Source: PCC-10605 sp964409355
Lineage (GTDB): Bacteria > Cyanobacteriota > Cyanobacteriia > Cyanobacteriales > Cyanobacteriaceae
Reading direction: 5' to 3'
Assembly (NCBI GenBank): GCA_964409355.1
Contig: CAYPDC010000045.1
Span: 1 to 29,309, forward strand
Length of the DNA stretch: 29,309 nucleotides
In this document: positions 15,284-23,497 of the stretch, one piece after another
Layout: each line of letters begins with the position of its first letter
How positions within the stretch are numbered: position 1 is the first letter of the stretch
Position numbers and translations under genes: made by a program
The notes under the pieces: model-generated
Seen by the model: only the letters and a program-made list of their open reading frames with translations
The model's database searches: none
Told to the model about the DNA's origin: nothing

Positions 15284-16912
15284 CTACATTTGGTTTCGAT
15301 GCTTTAATTGAGTTAATTTTAAATCTCGATCGGAAAAAATATCTTTTAATATAACTGTTTCACTTGATAATAAATCAGATTTTAAACTATCGGGCATATT
15401 CAAAAAATAAACTGTTTTAAATGAAGTAGCATTGAGAACATTTCCTAAATCTTTTTTATGGGAAAATAACTGTAAATTTGTATTTTCATCGAGTAAATAA
15501 CTGAGAGCAAAAAATGTACCAAAATGATAACCGAAATCATTTCCCACCACCAAAGAAGGCGAATTATCGTTGATAATTTCAGCTATTGTGTTTAAATTAT
15601 AATTAATATCTTTTGTCCAAGCAGTTGTTGTTGATAGATTTTTTATATTTGCTGATAAGCCGAAAATAATTAATATCATAAAAAATATTTTGGCTAATTT
15701 CGATTTATAATTAATCCCTAAATAATAAGCAATTACTAAGAACAAACCTAGTTGAGTCGGAATTAAATAACGGGGAATTATTGCCCTTATCCCACCGAAT
15801 AAGATATCGGGAATAACCAGCAGTAAAAAAGGTGTTAAACTAAATATAAGCAGAAAAATTTTTTGAGTTTTATCTCCGTAAATAACCAAATAGTAATAAG
15901 ATATTATAATTATTAAAACAATGATAAAAAGTAACAGAATATTTAACAATGATACTTGAGGTTCAACGGGATTTAATAATAAAAATAACCTCCCAATATT
16001 TGTAAGTAAATGTTTGATAAAAATAAAGGCAGGTAAATTAGTTTGAGAAATCCAAGCCGTTGCGAGTTTATATGTGTGAAAATTCTCGATAAAACCTAAT
16101 AACCAAGGCAAAAACATCCCAAAACTAAGAGTTAAAGAAAGACTATAAAAAAATAAATTTCGCTTACTCCATTTATGAATCAAAATCAGGTAAATAAATT
16201 GACTAATAATAACCGTTAACATTAATGCTGATGTATAAATTCCTGCGGTTAAAGAGAAGGTATAACATCCCCAATAAACTCCCCCTCCCTTCCATGATTT
16301 AGTATTTAATGCTTTTAATAAAAAGAGATAAGAAAGTAAAATAAATAATGCCCATAAACTATATTCCCTTGCTTCTTGGGCAAATAACACAAAAAATGGA
16401 CTATTAGCAATCAAAAAGGTAAAAATTAAACTAATTCTTTTTTGCTTAAATATTTCCTGACTTAAAAGATAAGCTATAGGCAATATGACAATACCACTGA
16501 TCACTGATAAAATTCTCGAAGAAATAATATTATCTCCCCAAATATATAACCAAAATTTTGCTAACAGATAATATAAAGGAGGATGATGAGGATCATCTAA
16601 TAATAGTCCTTTTATTGTATCTACAAAGGTGCGATCGCTCCTAAGTTTGAGATAAAATTGTAAATCTTGAGGTTGAATAATTTGACCATGAAAAATATTT
16701 TGATTTAATTCTTGATAATAATAACCAACAATATGAAACTGACTATAAATTTCATCGTGCCAAATAATCTTTGATTCTAAGTTATATCCCCGAAAAAACA
16801 AAGCCAAGCCCATAATGAGAAACAAAATCAGATTAACTCGTTTAAGAAAAAAATTTGCAAAAATATTTTGTTGGAAAATCATAATTAAGGAAAAATTAAT
16901 TCTGGCTATCAT
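15284..16912 (-). CDS. Glycosyltransferase family 39 (ArnT/PMT-like) membrane protein
   Basis: A 542-residue protein with about 11-12 membrane spans in a GT-C fold. The first external loop carries WHDEIYSQ (residues 51-58) with the acidic D53/E54 pair expected to act in catalysis, and a second loop has DDPHHPPLYYLLAKFW, the conserved HPPLYY block of the GT39 group. Such enzymes move a sugar from a polyprenyl-phosphate carrier to lipid or protein on the outer face of the membrane. Donor and acceptor are unknown. Composition is AT-rich even for this window. The start is uncertain: ATG 16912 or the internal ATG at 16882. The last residues and stop codon fall at a dispersed palindromic repeat, so the C-terminus may have been altered by it. 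Confidence 0.85.
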   Translation of the reverse strand: MIARINFSLIMIFQQNIFANFFLKRVNLILFLIMGLALFFRGYNLESKIIWHDEIYSQFHIVGYYYQELNQNIFHGQIIQPQDLQFYLKLRSDRTFVDTIKGLLLDDPHHPPLYYLLAKFWLYIWGDNIISSRILSVISGIVILPIAYLLSQEIFKQKRISLIFTFLIANSPFFVLFAQEAREYSLWALFILLSYLFLLKALNTKSWKGGGVYWGCYTFSLTAGIYTSALMLTVIISQFIYLILIHKWSKRNLFFYSLSLTLSFGMFLPWLLGFIENFHTYKLATAWISQTNLPAFIFIKHLLTNIGRLFLLLNPVEPQVSLLNILLLFIIVLIIIISYYYLVIYGDKTQKIFLLIFSLTPFLLLVIPDILFGGIRAIIPRYLIPTQLGLFLVIAYYLGINYKSKLAKIFFMILIIFGLSANIKNLSTTTAWTKDINYNLNTIAEIINDNSPSLVVGNDFGYHFGTFFALSYLLDENTNLQLFSHKKDLGNVLNATSFKTVYFLNMPDSLKSDLLSSETVILKDIFSDRDLKLTQLKHRNQM

Positions 16913-16991
16913 GACATATAAGAGTCACTTAAAACCTTTGATATTTAAGATACAATGAAACATAACAAAATGTTAAATAGCCATAATTCTT

Positions 16992-17645
16992 ATGTTTTTA
17001 TTTGGTTTACGAGACAAAAAACTAACTCTACCTACTACCGAAGAAGCCTTACCCGGTAGAAGTCAAAAAATGCCGATTCCTAGCAAACACTATGTTAACG
17101 GTAATCCTATGAAGCCTCCCTATCCTGAAACCATGGAAACCGCTATGTTTGGTATGGGTTGTTTTTGGGGCGCTGAAAGAAAATTTTGGCAACTAGAAAC
17201 GGGCATTTATATTACCGCCGTTGGTTATAGTGCAGGTTTAACCCCCAATCCCACTTATGAAGAAGTTTGTAGCGGTTTAACAGGGCATAATGAGGTTGTA
17301 TTAGTAGTATATGATCCTAATCTGATCAGCTATGAAACCCTTTTAAAAGTTTTTTGGGAAAATCATGATCCTACTCAGGGAATGCGTCAAGGCAATGATA
17401 AAGGTACTCAATATCGTTCAGGTATTTATACTTACTCACAAGAGCAAAAAACCTTAGCGGAAAAATCAAAAGTCTTATATCAAGAGTCATTAAAAGAAGT
17501 TGGCTATCCCGATATTACCACAGAAATTATTGACGCACCAGAATTTTATTTTGCCGAGGGTTATCATCAACAATATTTAGCGAAAAATCCCAATGGTTAT
17601 TGTGGTTTGGGTGGTACTAAAGTTTGTTTAGCACCCCTTGGCTAA
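16992..17645 (+). CDS. msrA: Peptide-methionine (S)-S-oxide reductase
   Basis: MsrA of 217 residues, repairing the S-epimer of methionine sulfoxide in proteins. The catalytic cysteine is C57 in FGMGCFWGAERKFW. Further conserved blocks are VGYSAGLTPNPTYEEVCSGLTGHNE and YRSGIYTYS. Two C-terminal cysteines, C204 and C212 (GYCGLGGTKVC), are placed for thioredoxin-linked recycling. The protein has a roughly 50-residue N-terminal extension before the core, as in several cyanobacterial and E. coli-type MsrA proteins. It is divergent from the GT39 gene across a short 79-bp spacer that must contain both promoters. Confidence 0.96.
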   Translation: MFLFGLRDKKLTLPTTEEALPGRSQKMPIPSKHYVNGNPMKPPYPETMETAMFGMGCFWGAERKFWQLETGIYITAVGYSAGLTPNPTYEEVCSGLTGHNEVVLVVYDPNLISYETLLKVFWENHDPTQGMRQGNDKGTQYRSGIYTYSQEQKTLAEKSKVLYQESLKEVGYPDITTEIIDAPEFYFAEGYHQQYLAKNPNGYCGLGGTKVCLAPLG

Positions 17646-17714
17646 GTTTAACTAAGATCTTGCGTCTTGTCAAAAATTGACTGGCTAGGGGGAGTAATGA
17701 GTAATAAAATTAGT

Positions 17715-17818
17715 GTTATTGCTGATTTAAGGTGTGAATCTCGTTTTTAAGTAATAAGTCATCACCCCTTCCCCTCATCACCCCTTCCCCCTAAATCATA
17801 CCCTAATTCAGCAACGCC
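17715..17818. mobile_element. Short inverted-repeat (MITE-like) element
   Basis: Left end GTTATTGCTGATTTAAGG (from 17715) and right end, on the opposite strand, GGCGTTGCTGAATTAGGG (from 17818) agree at most positions over about 24 bases, sharing TTGCTGA-TTA-GGT-TGA. The interior holds two near-identical 16-bp copies of ATCACCCCTTCCCCTC. AAAATT flanks both sides (17706 and 17819), but there are three extra bases on the left, so the target duplication is uncertain. There is no coding content. Confidence 0.45.
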
Positions 17819-17822
17819 AAAA

Positions 17823-17836
17823 TTCCTTATTCCTTA
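17823..17836. repeat. TTCCTTA heptamer pair before the sucC-like gene
   Basis: Two perfect TTCCTTA units end 12 bases before the start codon at 17849. As at gdhA and at 13869, a pyrimidine-rich heptamer array stands where a ribosome-binding site would be expected. Confidence 0.7.
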
Positions 17837-17848
17837 TTTAACTATCCC

Positions 17849-19024
17849 ATGGATTTACTAGAATATCAGGCTAAAGAACTATTTTCCCAAGTTGGTATCC
17901 CCGTATTACCTTCTCAATCAATTTCTGATCCCACGGAGTTGAAAAATTTACAAATTCCTTATCCCATTGTTTTAAAATCTCAGGTTTTAGCTAGTGGTAG
18001 GGCAAAATTGGGAGGAGTGCGTTTTGTGGAAAACACCATAGATGCCATCGCTGTTGCTCAATCTTTGTTTCATTTAGCCATAGAAAGGGAGTATCCGCAA
18101 GTTATTTTGGCGGAGAGTCGCTACGATGTAGAAAATGAAATATTTTTGGGTATAATGTTCGATTATGTCTTGAAAAAGCCCGTTTTAATGGGTTCTTCCC
18201 GAGGAGGAATTCATGTTGATACTCTCCTCGAAAATCTACAAACTTGTGTTATTGAAGAAGAATTTTTGCCTTTTCACGCCCGTGATTTAGTGATGAAAAT
18301 GGGTTTAAAAGAAAGCGCAATCGCACCAGTGACGGTAATTATCGAGAAGATGTATGATTTATTTATTAGCAATGATCTCGACATTATTGAAATAAATCCT
18401 CTAGGAGTCAATAATAATGGGGAGGTAATGGCTTTAGATGGCAAAATTCGGGTTAACGATGAGAGTTTAAATAGACATCCTGATCTGTTGAAATATTTAG
18501 GACAAAAACAGTCATTACAGAAAAACTACTCGGTATTAGATCTTGATTCTGAAGGCGATATTGCCATTATTTCTAACAGTGTTGATGAAGCTATTTTTAC
18601 TTTAAACTATTTAAAATCTCAGAGAAAAACTACCAATAAAATATATATTTTATCTAAAAAAAATCAAGATTTTTGGACAAAAAATGTTGGAGTACTATTT
18701 CAGGAAATTATCCAAAATTTATCAATCAAAAAAGTCATCATCAGTCACTCAAATCAAGACAAATTTATCGAGACTTTAATTCAAGAAATTTCTAACTCTC
18801 ACCAAGAAGAAGTCCAACGCAAAGAACTACTAAATCAAGATCGAGCGGAAAGAGCAACGGGAACGAGACTATGGTCTGAACCGCCAAAAAACAGACAAAA
18901 AAATCAGAGTTATTATCGACATATTCAATGGTCAATTAGATATTTTTCTTGTTATTTATCCATCGATCAGGAGTCTTTAAAATCCTTGCCCATTACCATT
19001 AATTTTCAGTGGGAAAACCTGTAG
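17849..19024 (+). CDS. sucC: Succinate-CoA ligase beta-subunit-like ATP-grasp protein, divergent C-terminus
   Basis: A 391-residue protein. Residues 1 to about 220 match SucC: MDLLEYQAKELF, the ATP-grasp segment KSQVLASGRAKLGGV (usual KAQVHAGGRGKAGGV), and IIEINPLGV...LDGKIRV. The usual C-terminal ligase domain is hardly recognisable: the NGAGLAM, GGGA and IFGGI blocks that interact with the alpha subunit and CoA are absent, replaced by Lys/Ser/Gln-rich sequence. No sucD is adjacent. It could be a specialised cyanobacterial paralogue or a gene losing function. The frame is intact, with no stop or obvious frameshift. The symbol reflects family membership only; succinyl-CoA synthetase activity is not assured. 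Confidence 0.7.
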   Translation: MDLLEYQAKELFSQVGIPVLPSQSISDPTELKNLQIPYPIVLKSQVLASGRAKLGGVRFVENTIDAIAVAQSLFHLAIEREYPQVILAESRYDVENEIFLGIMFDYVLKKPVLMGSSRGGIHVDTLLENLQTCVIEEEFLPFHARDLVMKMGLKESAIAPVTVIIEKMYDLFISNDLDIIEINPLGVNNNGEVMALDGKIRVNDESLNRHPDLLKYLGQKQSLQKNYSVLDLDSEGDIAIISNSVDEAIFTLNYLKSQRKTTNKIYILSKKNQDFWTKNVGVLFQEIIQNLSIKKVIISHSNQDKFIETLIQEISNSHQEEVQRKELLNQDRAERATGTRLWSEPPKNRQKNQSYYRHIQWSIRYFSCYLSIDQESLKSLPITINFQWENL

Positions 19025-19074
19025 AATTGAGAATTTAGTAATTAAAAGTATGTTTTTGTACAACAGTATAGCAA

Positions 19075-19268
19075 CTAGGGTTTGCTGAATAAGTCAGAAA
19101 ACTATAAAAATCAAGGGATAAAGCATACTACATTAACAAAAAAGTGCGCAAAAATAAGCTAAAATTGCTAAAAAACCACTCCCTTTTATGTATCGACTTA
19201 CTGAATATACACAAAACACATCTAATAATTTCCAATTTCCCAACGGTTTTCACCTCGATGAAAATAGA
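19075..19268 (+). mobile_element. Truncated insertion sequence: left end plus transposase start
   Basis: CTAGGGTTTGCTGAATAAGTC at 19075-19095 looks like an IS terminal repeat. About 90 bases later an ATG at 19188 opens a frame beginning MYRLTEYTQNTSNNFQFPNG and continuing FHLDENR, which resembles the N-terminus of a family of cyanobacterial IS4/IS5-type DDE transposases (MYR.TE.TQ...F..PFGG.L...NRW). Resemblance stops at about codon 27 (19268), where the sequence passes into a palindromic repeat. The rest of the transposase and the right end are missing. Family assignment is from memory of the motif. Confidence 0.6.
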
Positions 19269-19289
19269 TGTCTAATGGTTTGTTTTGAC

Positions 19290-19310
19290 GGGTTGAACAT
19301 TGTTCAACCC
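19290..19310. repeat. GGGTTGAAC hairpin downstream of purH
   Basis: GGGTTGAAC-ATT-GTTCAACCC, a perfect 9-bp stem, followed by CCTAC as in the 9410-9437 palindrome. It lies 16 bases beyond the purH stop (minus strand) and at the broken edge of the IS remnant, so it may both terminate purH and mark the truncation point. Confidence 0.75.
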
Positions 19311-19325
19311 CTACAGAATTACACA

Positions 19326-20864
19326 TTAGTGTAAAAAGTGACGCACTCCAGTAAATACCATCACTAATCCTAGCTCATTGGCGGCTTTAATGGAATCTTC
19401 ATCTCGGATCGAGCCTCCCGGTTGTATTATGGCTTTTATTCCAGCCTCACCACAGGTGCGCACGGAGTCATCAAAGGGGAAAAAGGCATCACTGGCTAAA
19501 TAAGCCCCTTCTGCTTCATTGTAAGCCTGTTCTAGGGCGATTTTCACAGAGCCTACACGGTTCATTTGACCTGCTCCGATTCCTACAGTAGTACAATTTT
19601 TAGTAAGCGCGATCGCATTTGATTTGATGTGTTTAACGACTTTCCAAGCAAAGAGTAACTCTTTTAAGTCTTCTTCGGTAGGTTGTTTTTCGGTGACGAC
19701 TTGCCAAGATTGGGGTAACTCCATACTTAAATCATTTTCTTGAATTAAAAACCCCCCTGCGATCGCCCTTATGTTATCTTGACTACCAGAGTTTAAATCG
19801 GGTAAAAGTAAGACTCGCAAATTCGATTTTTTCGCTAAAATAGCCTTAGCGTCTTCCGTACAATCAGGCGCAACAATACACTCTAAAAAGATTTTACTCA
19901 TTGCCCTTGCCGTAGGGGCATCGATGACTTGATTCAACGCCACAATTCCCCCAAAAGCCGAGACAGAATCAGCATTATAGGCTTTATCGTAAGCCTCGGA
20001 TAAAGTGTCACCCAAAGCCACACCGCAAGGATTCGTATGTTTAACTACCACTGCCGCCGCAGTATCTGGAGGAAATTCACAGACGATTCTTCTAGCGGCT
20101 TCTAAATCCACAAGGTTGTTATAGCTTAACTCTTTCCCTTGCAACTGTTGCGCACTACTCCATCCTGTTGTCTCATTTCCACTTTGATACCAACTAGCTT
20201 GTTGATGAGGATTTTCACCATAACGTAAAGTAGCGATTTTATTACCCCCAATACCGTAATAATTAGCAGATTTTGGGTCAATTTGAGCAAAATAGCGACA
20301 AATGGCTTGATCATAACTGGCAGTCATGGCAAAGGCTTCCATTGCCCGTTTTTGCCTAAATTCGAGGGTTGTTTTACCATTGTTATCCCTTAATTGTTGC
20401 AAATAGTCATCATAACTAGCAGGATTACTTAAAATGGTGACATGATGGAAATTTTTAGCACTCGCTCTCACCATGGCAGGACCACCAATATCAATTTGCT
20501 CGATGGCATCTGCTAGGGTACAATTATCTTGGGCAATAGTTTTCTCAAAAGGATAAAGATTAACCACTACCACATCAAAAGCAGTAATATTATTTGCCTT
20601 TAAATCTTGCTGATGAGATTCTAAATCTAAATTAGCCAAAATACCACCGTGAATGCGAGGATGTAAGGTTTTGACTCTACCCCCTAAAATTTCAGGTGCT
20701 CCAGTATAATCACTCACCTTAGTAACGGGGATACCAGCAGATTGTAACGTTTTAGCTGTACCACCACTACTAACTATTTGAAAATCAAATTCTTCCACTA
20801 ATTTTTTGCCTAACTCAACAATACCGCTTTTATCGGAAACACTCAATAAGGCTAAACCTTTCAT
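19326..20864 (-). CDS. purH: Bifunctional AICAR formyltransferase / IMP cyclohydrolase
   Basis: A 512-residue enzyme for the last two steps of de novo purine synthesis: formylation of AICAR with 10-formyl-THF, then ring closure to IMP. The N-terminal MGS-like cyclohydrolase domain has SVSDKSGIVELG, SSGGTAKTL and GGRVKTLHPRIHGGIL (about residues 8-75). The transformylase domain has RYGENPHQ, VVVKHTNPCGVA with the catalytic lysine-histidine pair, and SVSAFGGIVALN. It ends DSIKAANELGLVMVFTGVRHFLH, typical of PurH. Length and motifs are complete. It is followed upstream on the same strand by a tRNA-Leu gene about 50 bp away. Confidence 0.97.
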   Translation of the reverse strand: MKGLALLSVSDKSGIVELGKKLVEEFDFQIVSSGGTAKTLQSAGIPVTKVSDYTGAPEILGGRVKTLHPRIHGGILANLDLESHQQDLKANNITAFDVVVVNLYPFEKTIAQDNCTLADAIEQIDIGGPAMVRASAKNFHHVTILSNPASYDDYLQQLRDNNGKTTLEFRQKRAMEAFAMTASYDQAICRYFAQIDPKSANYYGIGGNKIATLRYGENPHQQASWYQSGNETTGWSSAQQLQGKELSYNNLVDLEAARRIVCEFPPDTAAAVVVKHTNPCGVALGDTLSEAYDKAYNADSVSAFGGIVALNQVIDAPTARAMSKIFLECIVAPDCTEDAKAILAKKSNLRVLLLPDLNSGSQDNIRAIAGGFLIQENDLSMELPQSWQVVTEKQPTEEDLKELLFAWKVVKHIKSNAIALTKNCTTVGIGAGQMNRVGSVKIALEQAYNEAEGAYLASDAFFPFDDSVRTCGEAGIKAIIQPGGSIRDEDSIKAANELGLVMVFTGVRHFLH

Positions 20865-20914
20865 TATCTATCGTTTTCTCTATGACTTGTCCATCAATAA
20901 TTATACATCGAGAG

Positions 20915-20998
20915 TGCGGAACCCGGGACTTGAACCCGGAAGTTCTTGCGAACACTAGAACCTGAATCTAGCGCGTATGCCAATTCCGCCAGTTCCGC
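20915..20998 (-). tRNA. tRNA-Leu (CAG)
   Basis: An 84-nt class II tRNA read on the minus strand. The acceptor stem GCGGAAC (5' end at 20998) pairs with GTTCCGC, followed by discriminator A at 20915. The D-loop region is followed by the anticodon stem CTAGA/TCTAG with loop TTCAGGT, giving anticodon CAG (codon CUG). A long variable arm (TGTTCGCAAGAACT region) and the T-arm CCGGGTTCAAGTCCCGG are present. CCA is not encoded. Confidence 0.95.
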
Positions 20999-21049
20999 AT
21001 TAATAATTAATTAGACAATTCTAGCGTATTTATTACCCCTCTGACATAA

Positions 21050-21787
21050 TTATTTCCAAATCCACTCAAAACCAATATTAAGCTGAGAATCTTCTTGTTT
21101 GACGGAATTTTGCCAACTAATGCCACTAGATAATCGTAGATGCTTATTAATGGCATATCCTGCCCTTATTTCCGTCACTCCTACCTCATTCTCCCTAGTA
21201 GGTGCAACAAAACTTTGTATCAGAGACACATCCGCAGCGCCTTGAGGAGAAAGAGCAAATTTTACCTTAACCCCCACATTAACACCATCGCTATGATAAC
21301 CATTGGTTGCTATATATTTATATCCTATCACTGGAGCAATATTCACATAATTTCCAAGGGGGAAAAGGTAGTATTGTAAACTTCCACCCACAGAGAGACG
21401 TTCTCCTTTGGGATTATTGCTCAAATCTGAGGTATAATCGGCACTAAATGTTAAGGGGGTATTTCCTAAAAAAATATCTTCTACTCCCACAAAAAAACCC
21501 CCAGAATGATTATTAGAGGGAAATTGGCTATATCCCCAACGAAATAAAGTGGGAAAACTAGGTTGATGACGAATTTTTGCCCCAACGTCTGGAATTTCCT
21601 TAATCCATTCTTGAATCACGGGACTATTATTAATTACATCAGGTTCAACATCAAAGGTGTTGTTAGTAGTAATACTCTCGATCGTCTCTCCTGAAACTGG
21701 GGAGGAAGAAATTAGAAGGCTCAAGAGGAAAATCGAACTAGGGAAAAAAATAATATTCTGGGGAAATATTTTAGTTAAAATATCCAC
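21050..21787 (-). CDS. Putative outer-membrane beta-barrel protein
   Basis: I do not recognise a named family. The 245-residue protein has an N-terminal signal (hydrophobic stretch at about 13-30, ending SPVSG-E). The mature part is rich in alternating, aromatic-flanked short strands (GGFFVGVEDIFLG, LTFSADYTSDL, LSVGGSLQYYLFPLG, VNVGVKVKFAL, LRLSSGISWQNS) and ends GFEWIWK, close to the aromatic C-terminal strand typical of beta-barrels. An outer-membrane location is inferred from this pattern. The start is 3 bp after the stop of hmpF on the same strand, so the two are probably co-transcribed and perhaps translationally coupled. That hints at a link to pili or the cell envelope, but nothing more specific can be said. 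Confidence 0.65.
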   Translation of the reverse strand: MDILTKIFPQNIIFFPSSIFLLSLLISSSPVSGETIESITTNNTFDVEPDVINNSPVIQEWIKEIPDVGAKIRHQPSFPTLFRWGYSQFPSNNHSGGFFVGVEDIFLGNTPLTFSADYTSDLSNNPKGERLSVGGSLQYYLFPLGNYVNIAPVIGYKYIATNGYHSDGVNVGVKVKFALSPQGAADVSLIQSFVAPTRENEVGVTEIRAGYAINKHLRLSSGISWQNSVKQEDSQLNIGFEWIWK

Positions 21788-21790
21788 AAT

Positions 21791-23362
21791 TTATAAGATT
21801 GATTGTATTTCTTGTAAGAGCGTTGCTATTTGTCTATTGGTAGGCTCTAAACTTTGTAACTGATTACGGGCAGAATTTAACTCCTGCTGTAATGGATTGA
21901 TATTTTGTTCTAACAAATTAACACTAACCTCCATTTTGGCTACTTCCTGATAAAGTTCCAACCATTCTCCTTCTAGCAATTCCACTTGTGATTGTTTCTG
22001 TTCATACTGCTGCTTAATTTGCGATAATTCTTGCTCTAATTGAGGATAATTTTGTCGTAAACGACTGATTTCACCCTCCATTGCTTGTCTATTTCTGCCG
22101 ATAACATCTTTTTGGACTTCAATTTCGTCTTTTAAGGGGCGTAGATTAACGGTTTCGGAGAAGTCAACTTCGACAATTCCTTTCCGACGGCTGAGAATTT
22201 TTAAATGTTCATTTAATACCTTCTGTTGTTTTTTGAGGTTTCTTCTTTGCCCTACTAACGTCTCGTTGAATAACTTCATCGCTTCTTGAGCTTCGGCTAA
22301 TTCTGTTTCTAAAGAAAATTTTTCTACCTCACTAGCTTGAGACAGGCTTACTTGCAGTTGTTTCACTTCGTCAGTTTTTGAAGATAATTCTTCTTCCTGC
22401 ATATTGACGAAATTGACTAATTTTGATGTTTCATGTTTCAATGTATTGAATACTTCCTCCAAGTTTCCCAAAGGCATACTTTCTAAACGCTGTAAGTCAA
22501 TATTTGTTTCCTCACTATCATCCATCAAGAAATTGACTTCATCCTCGAGACGTTGTATCGCTAGATAATTATTGTTGATGCGATCGCACGCCTGTTCTTT
22601 TTCCTTTAATAGATGGGTTTGCAACTCGAAACTAATAAGAGCTTTTTCTAATTTATCCCGAAGCACTTTTAACTCTCGACGTTGTTGTAATAAAGTTTGT
22701 TGTTTAGAATTAAGTGCCAGTTGTTTCTGTTGTAAGCTAGTTTTTTGAGTTTCTAACTGTTGCGAACAACTATTTAGTAACTGCTGTTGATTATTTAAAG
22801 CTGACAAGGCTTGAGGCAACAATTCTTGATTATAACCACTCTGTTGAAATTCATTGACAACATTTGCCAACCTTTCTTTACTTTGATCGCTACGACTTTG
22901 TTCTTGCCTAACTTGTTCCCAAGCACCACTTAGTTTTTCTTTTTCTTCCTCTAACCTCGCCAATTCCGACTGTTGCTGTTGTAATATCTGTTGCTGTTGA
23001 TCTAATTCCGCCTGTCTGCGTCCAATCTCCTCTCCCTGTAACTGCAATGAAGTCTTCCAAGTCTCTATTTCCTCTTCTTGAGCTTTCGATTTTTCTAGGG
23101 TGCGAGAAAGATGGCGCAAATAATTAACAATTCTTGAACCTGCTAATTCGGGAGTTGATTGTAATTGTTTATTGGCATCCAAATTGATAATATAAAGAGC
23201 CCCTTTGCCAGTTGCATCAATAGAATCAGTGGTGACAATTTCCTCCCCAGAAACTATATTCCATGTTTGATCCCCGGCTTGTGACGCTAACAGTTTTAAT
23301 TCTGTTTTATGGCCACTCACAAAGTTTCTATTTTGAATTTTTACCTCTGCCAGATATAACAC
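21791..23362 (-). CDS. hmpF: HmpF-like coiled-coil protein (type IV pilus motility)
   Basis: A 523-residue protein. The short N-terminal globular part, MLYLAEVKIQNRNFVSGHKT then ELKLLASQ and WNIVSGEEIV, matches the start of cyanobacterial HmpF proteins. From about residue 90 to the end it is almost continuous coiled coil rich in Gln, Glu and Leu, with long predicted heptad stretches. In Nostoc punctiforme, HmpF is required for type IV pilus activation and for hormogonium motility and phototaxis, located at pilus-bearing cell poles. In unicellular species a similar pilus role is likely but inferred. The assignment rests on the N-terminal block, since the coiled coil alone is uninformative. It is upstream of, and coupled to, a barrel-like outer-membrane gene. 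Confidence 0.75.
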   Translation of the reverse strand: MLYLAEVKIQNRNFVSGHKTELKLLASQAGDQTWNIVSGEEIVTTDSIDATGKGALYIINLDANKQLQSTPELAGSRIVNYLRHLSRTLEKSKAQEEEIETWKTSLQLQGEEIGRRQAELDQQQQILQQQQSELARLEEEKEKLSGAWEQVRQEQSRSDQSKERLANVVNEFQQSGYNQELLPQALSALNNQQQLLNSCSQQLETQKTSLQQKQLALNSKQQTLLQQRRELKVLRDKLEKALISFELQTHLLKEKEQACDRINNNYLAIQRLEDEVNFLMDDSEETNIDLQRLESMPLGNLEEVFNTLKHETSKLVNFVNMQEEELSSKTDEVKQLQVSLSQASEVEKFSLETELAEAQEAMKLFNETLVGQRRNLKKQQKVLNEHLKILSRRKGIVEVDFSETVNLRPLKDEIEVQKDVIGRNRQAMEGEISRLRQNYPQLEQELSQIKQQYEQKQSQVELLEGEWLELYQEVAKMEVSVNLLEQNINPLQQELNSARNQLQSLEPTNRQIATLLQEIQSIL

Positions 23363-23497
23363 AAATCTTGATTCCTACTTAATAGTTTATCTTTTAACAG
23401 TATATGCCTCTAATCATAAATGATAATAGCTCATGATTGAATTTTACCACCATATTCATTAAAACCGTGAAGACTCAGGTGAGGAGGCTTACAAAGC

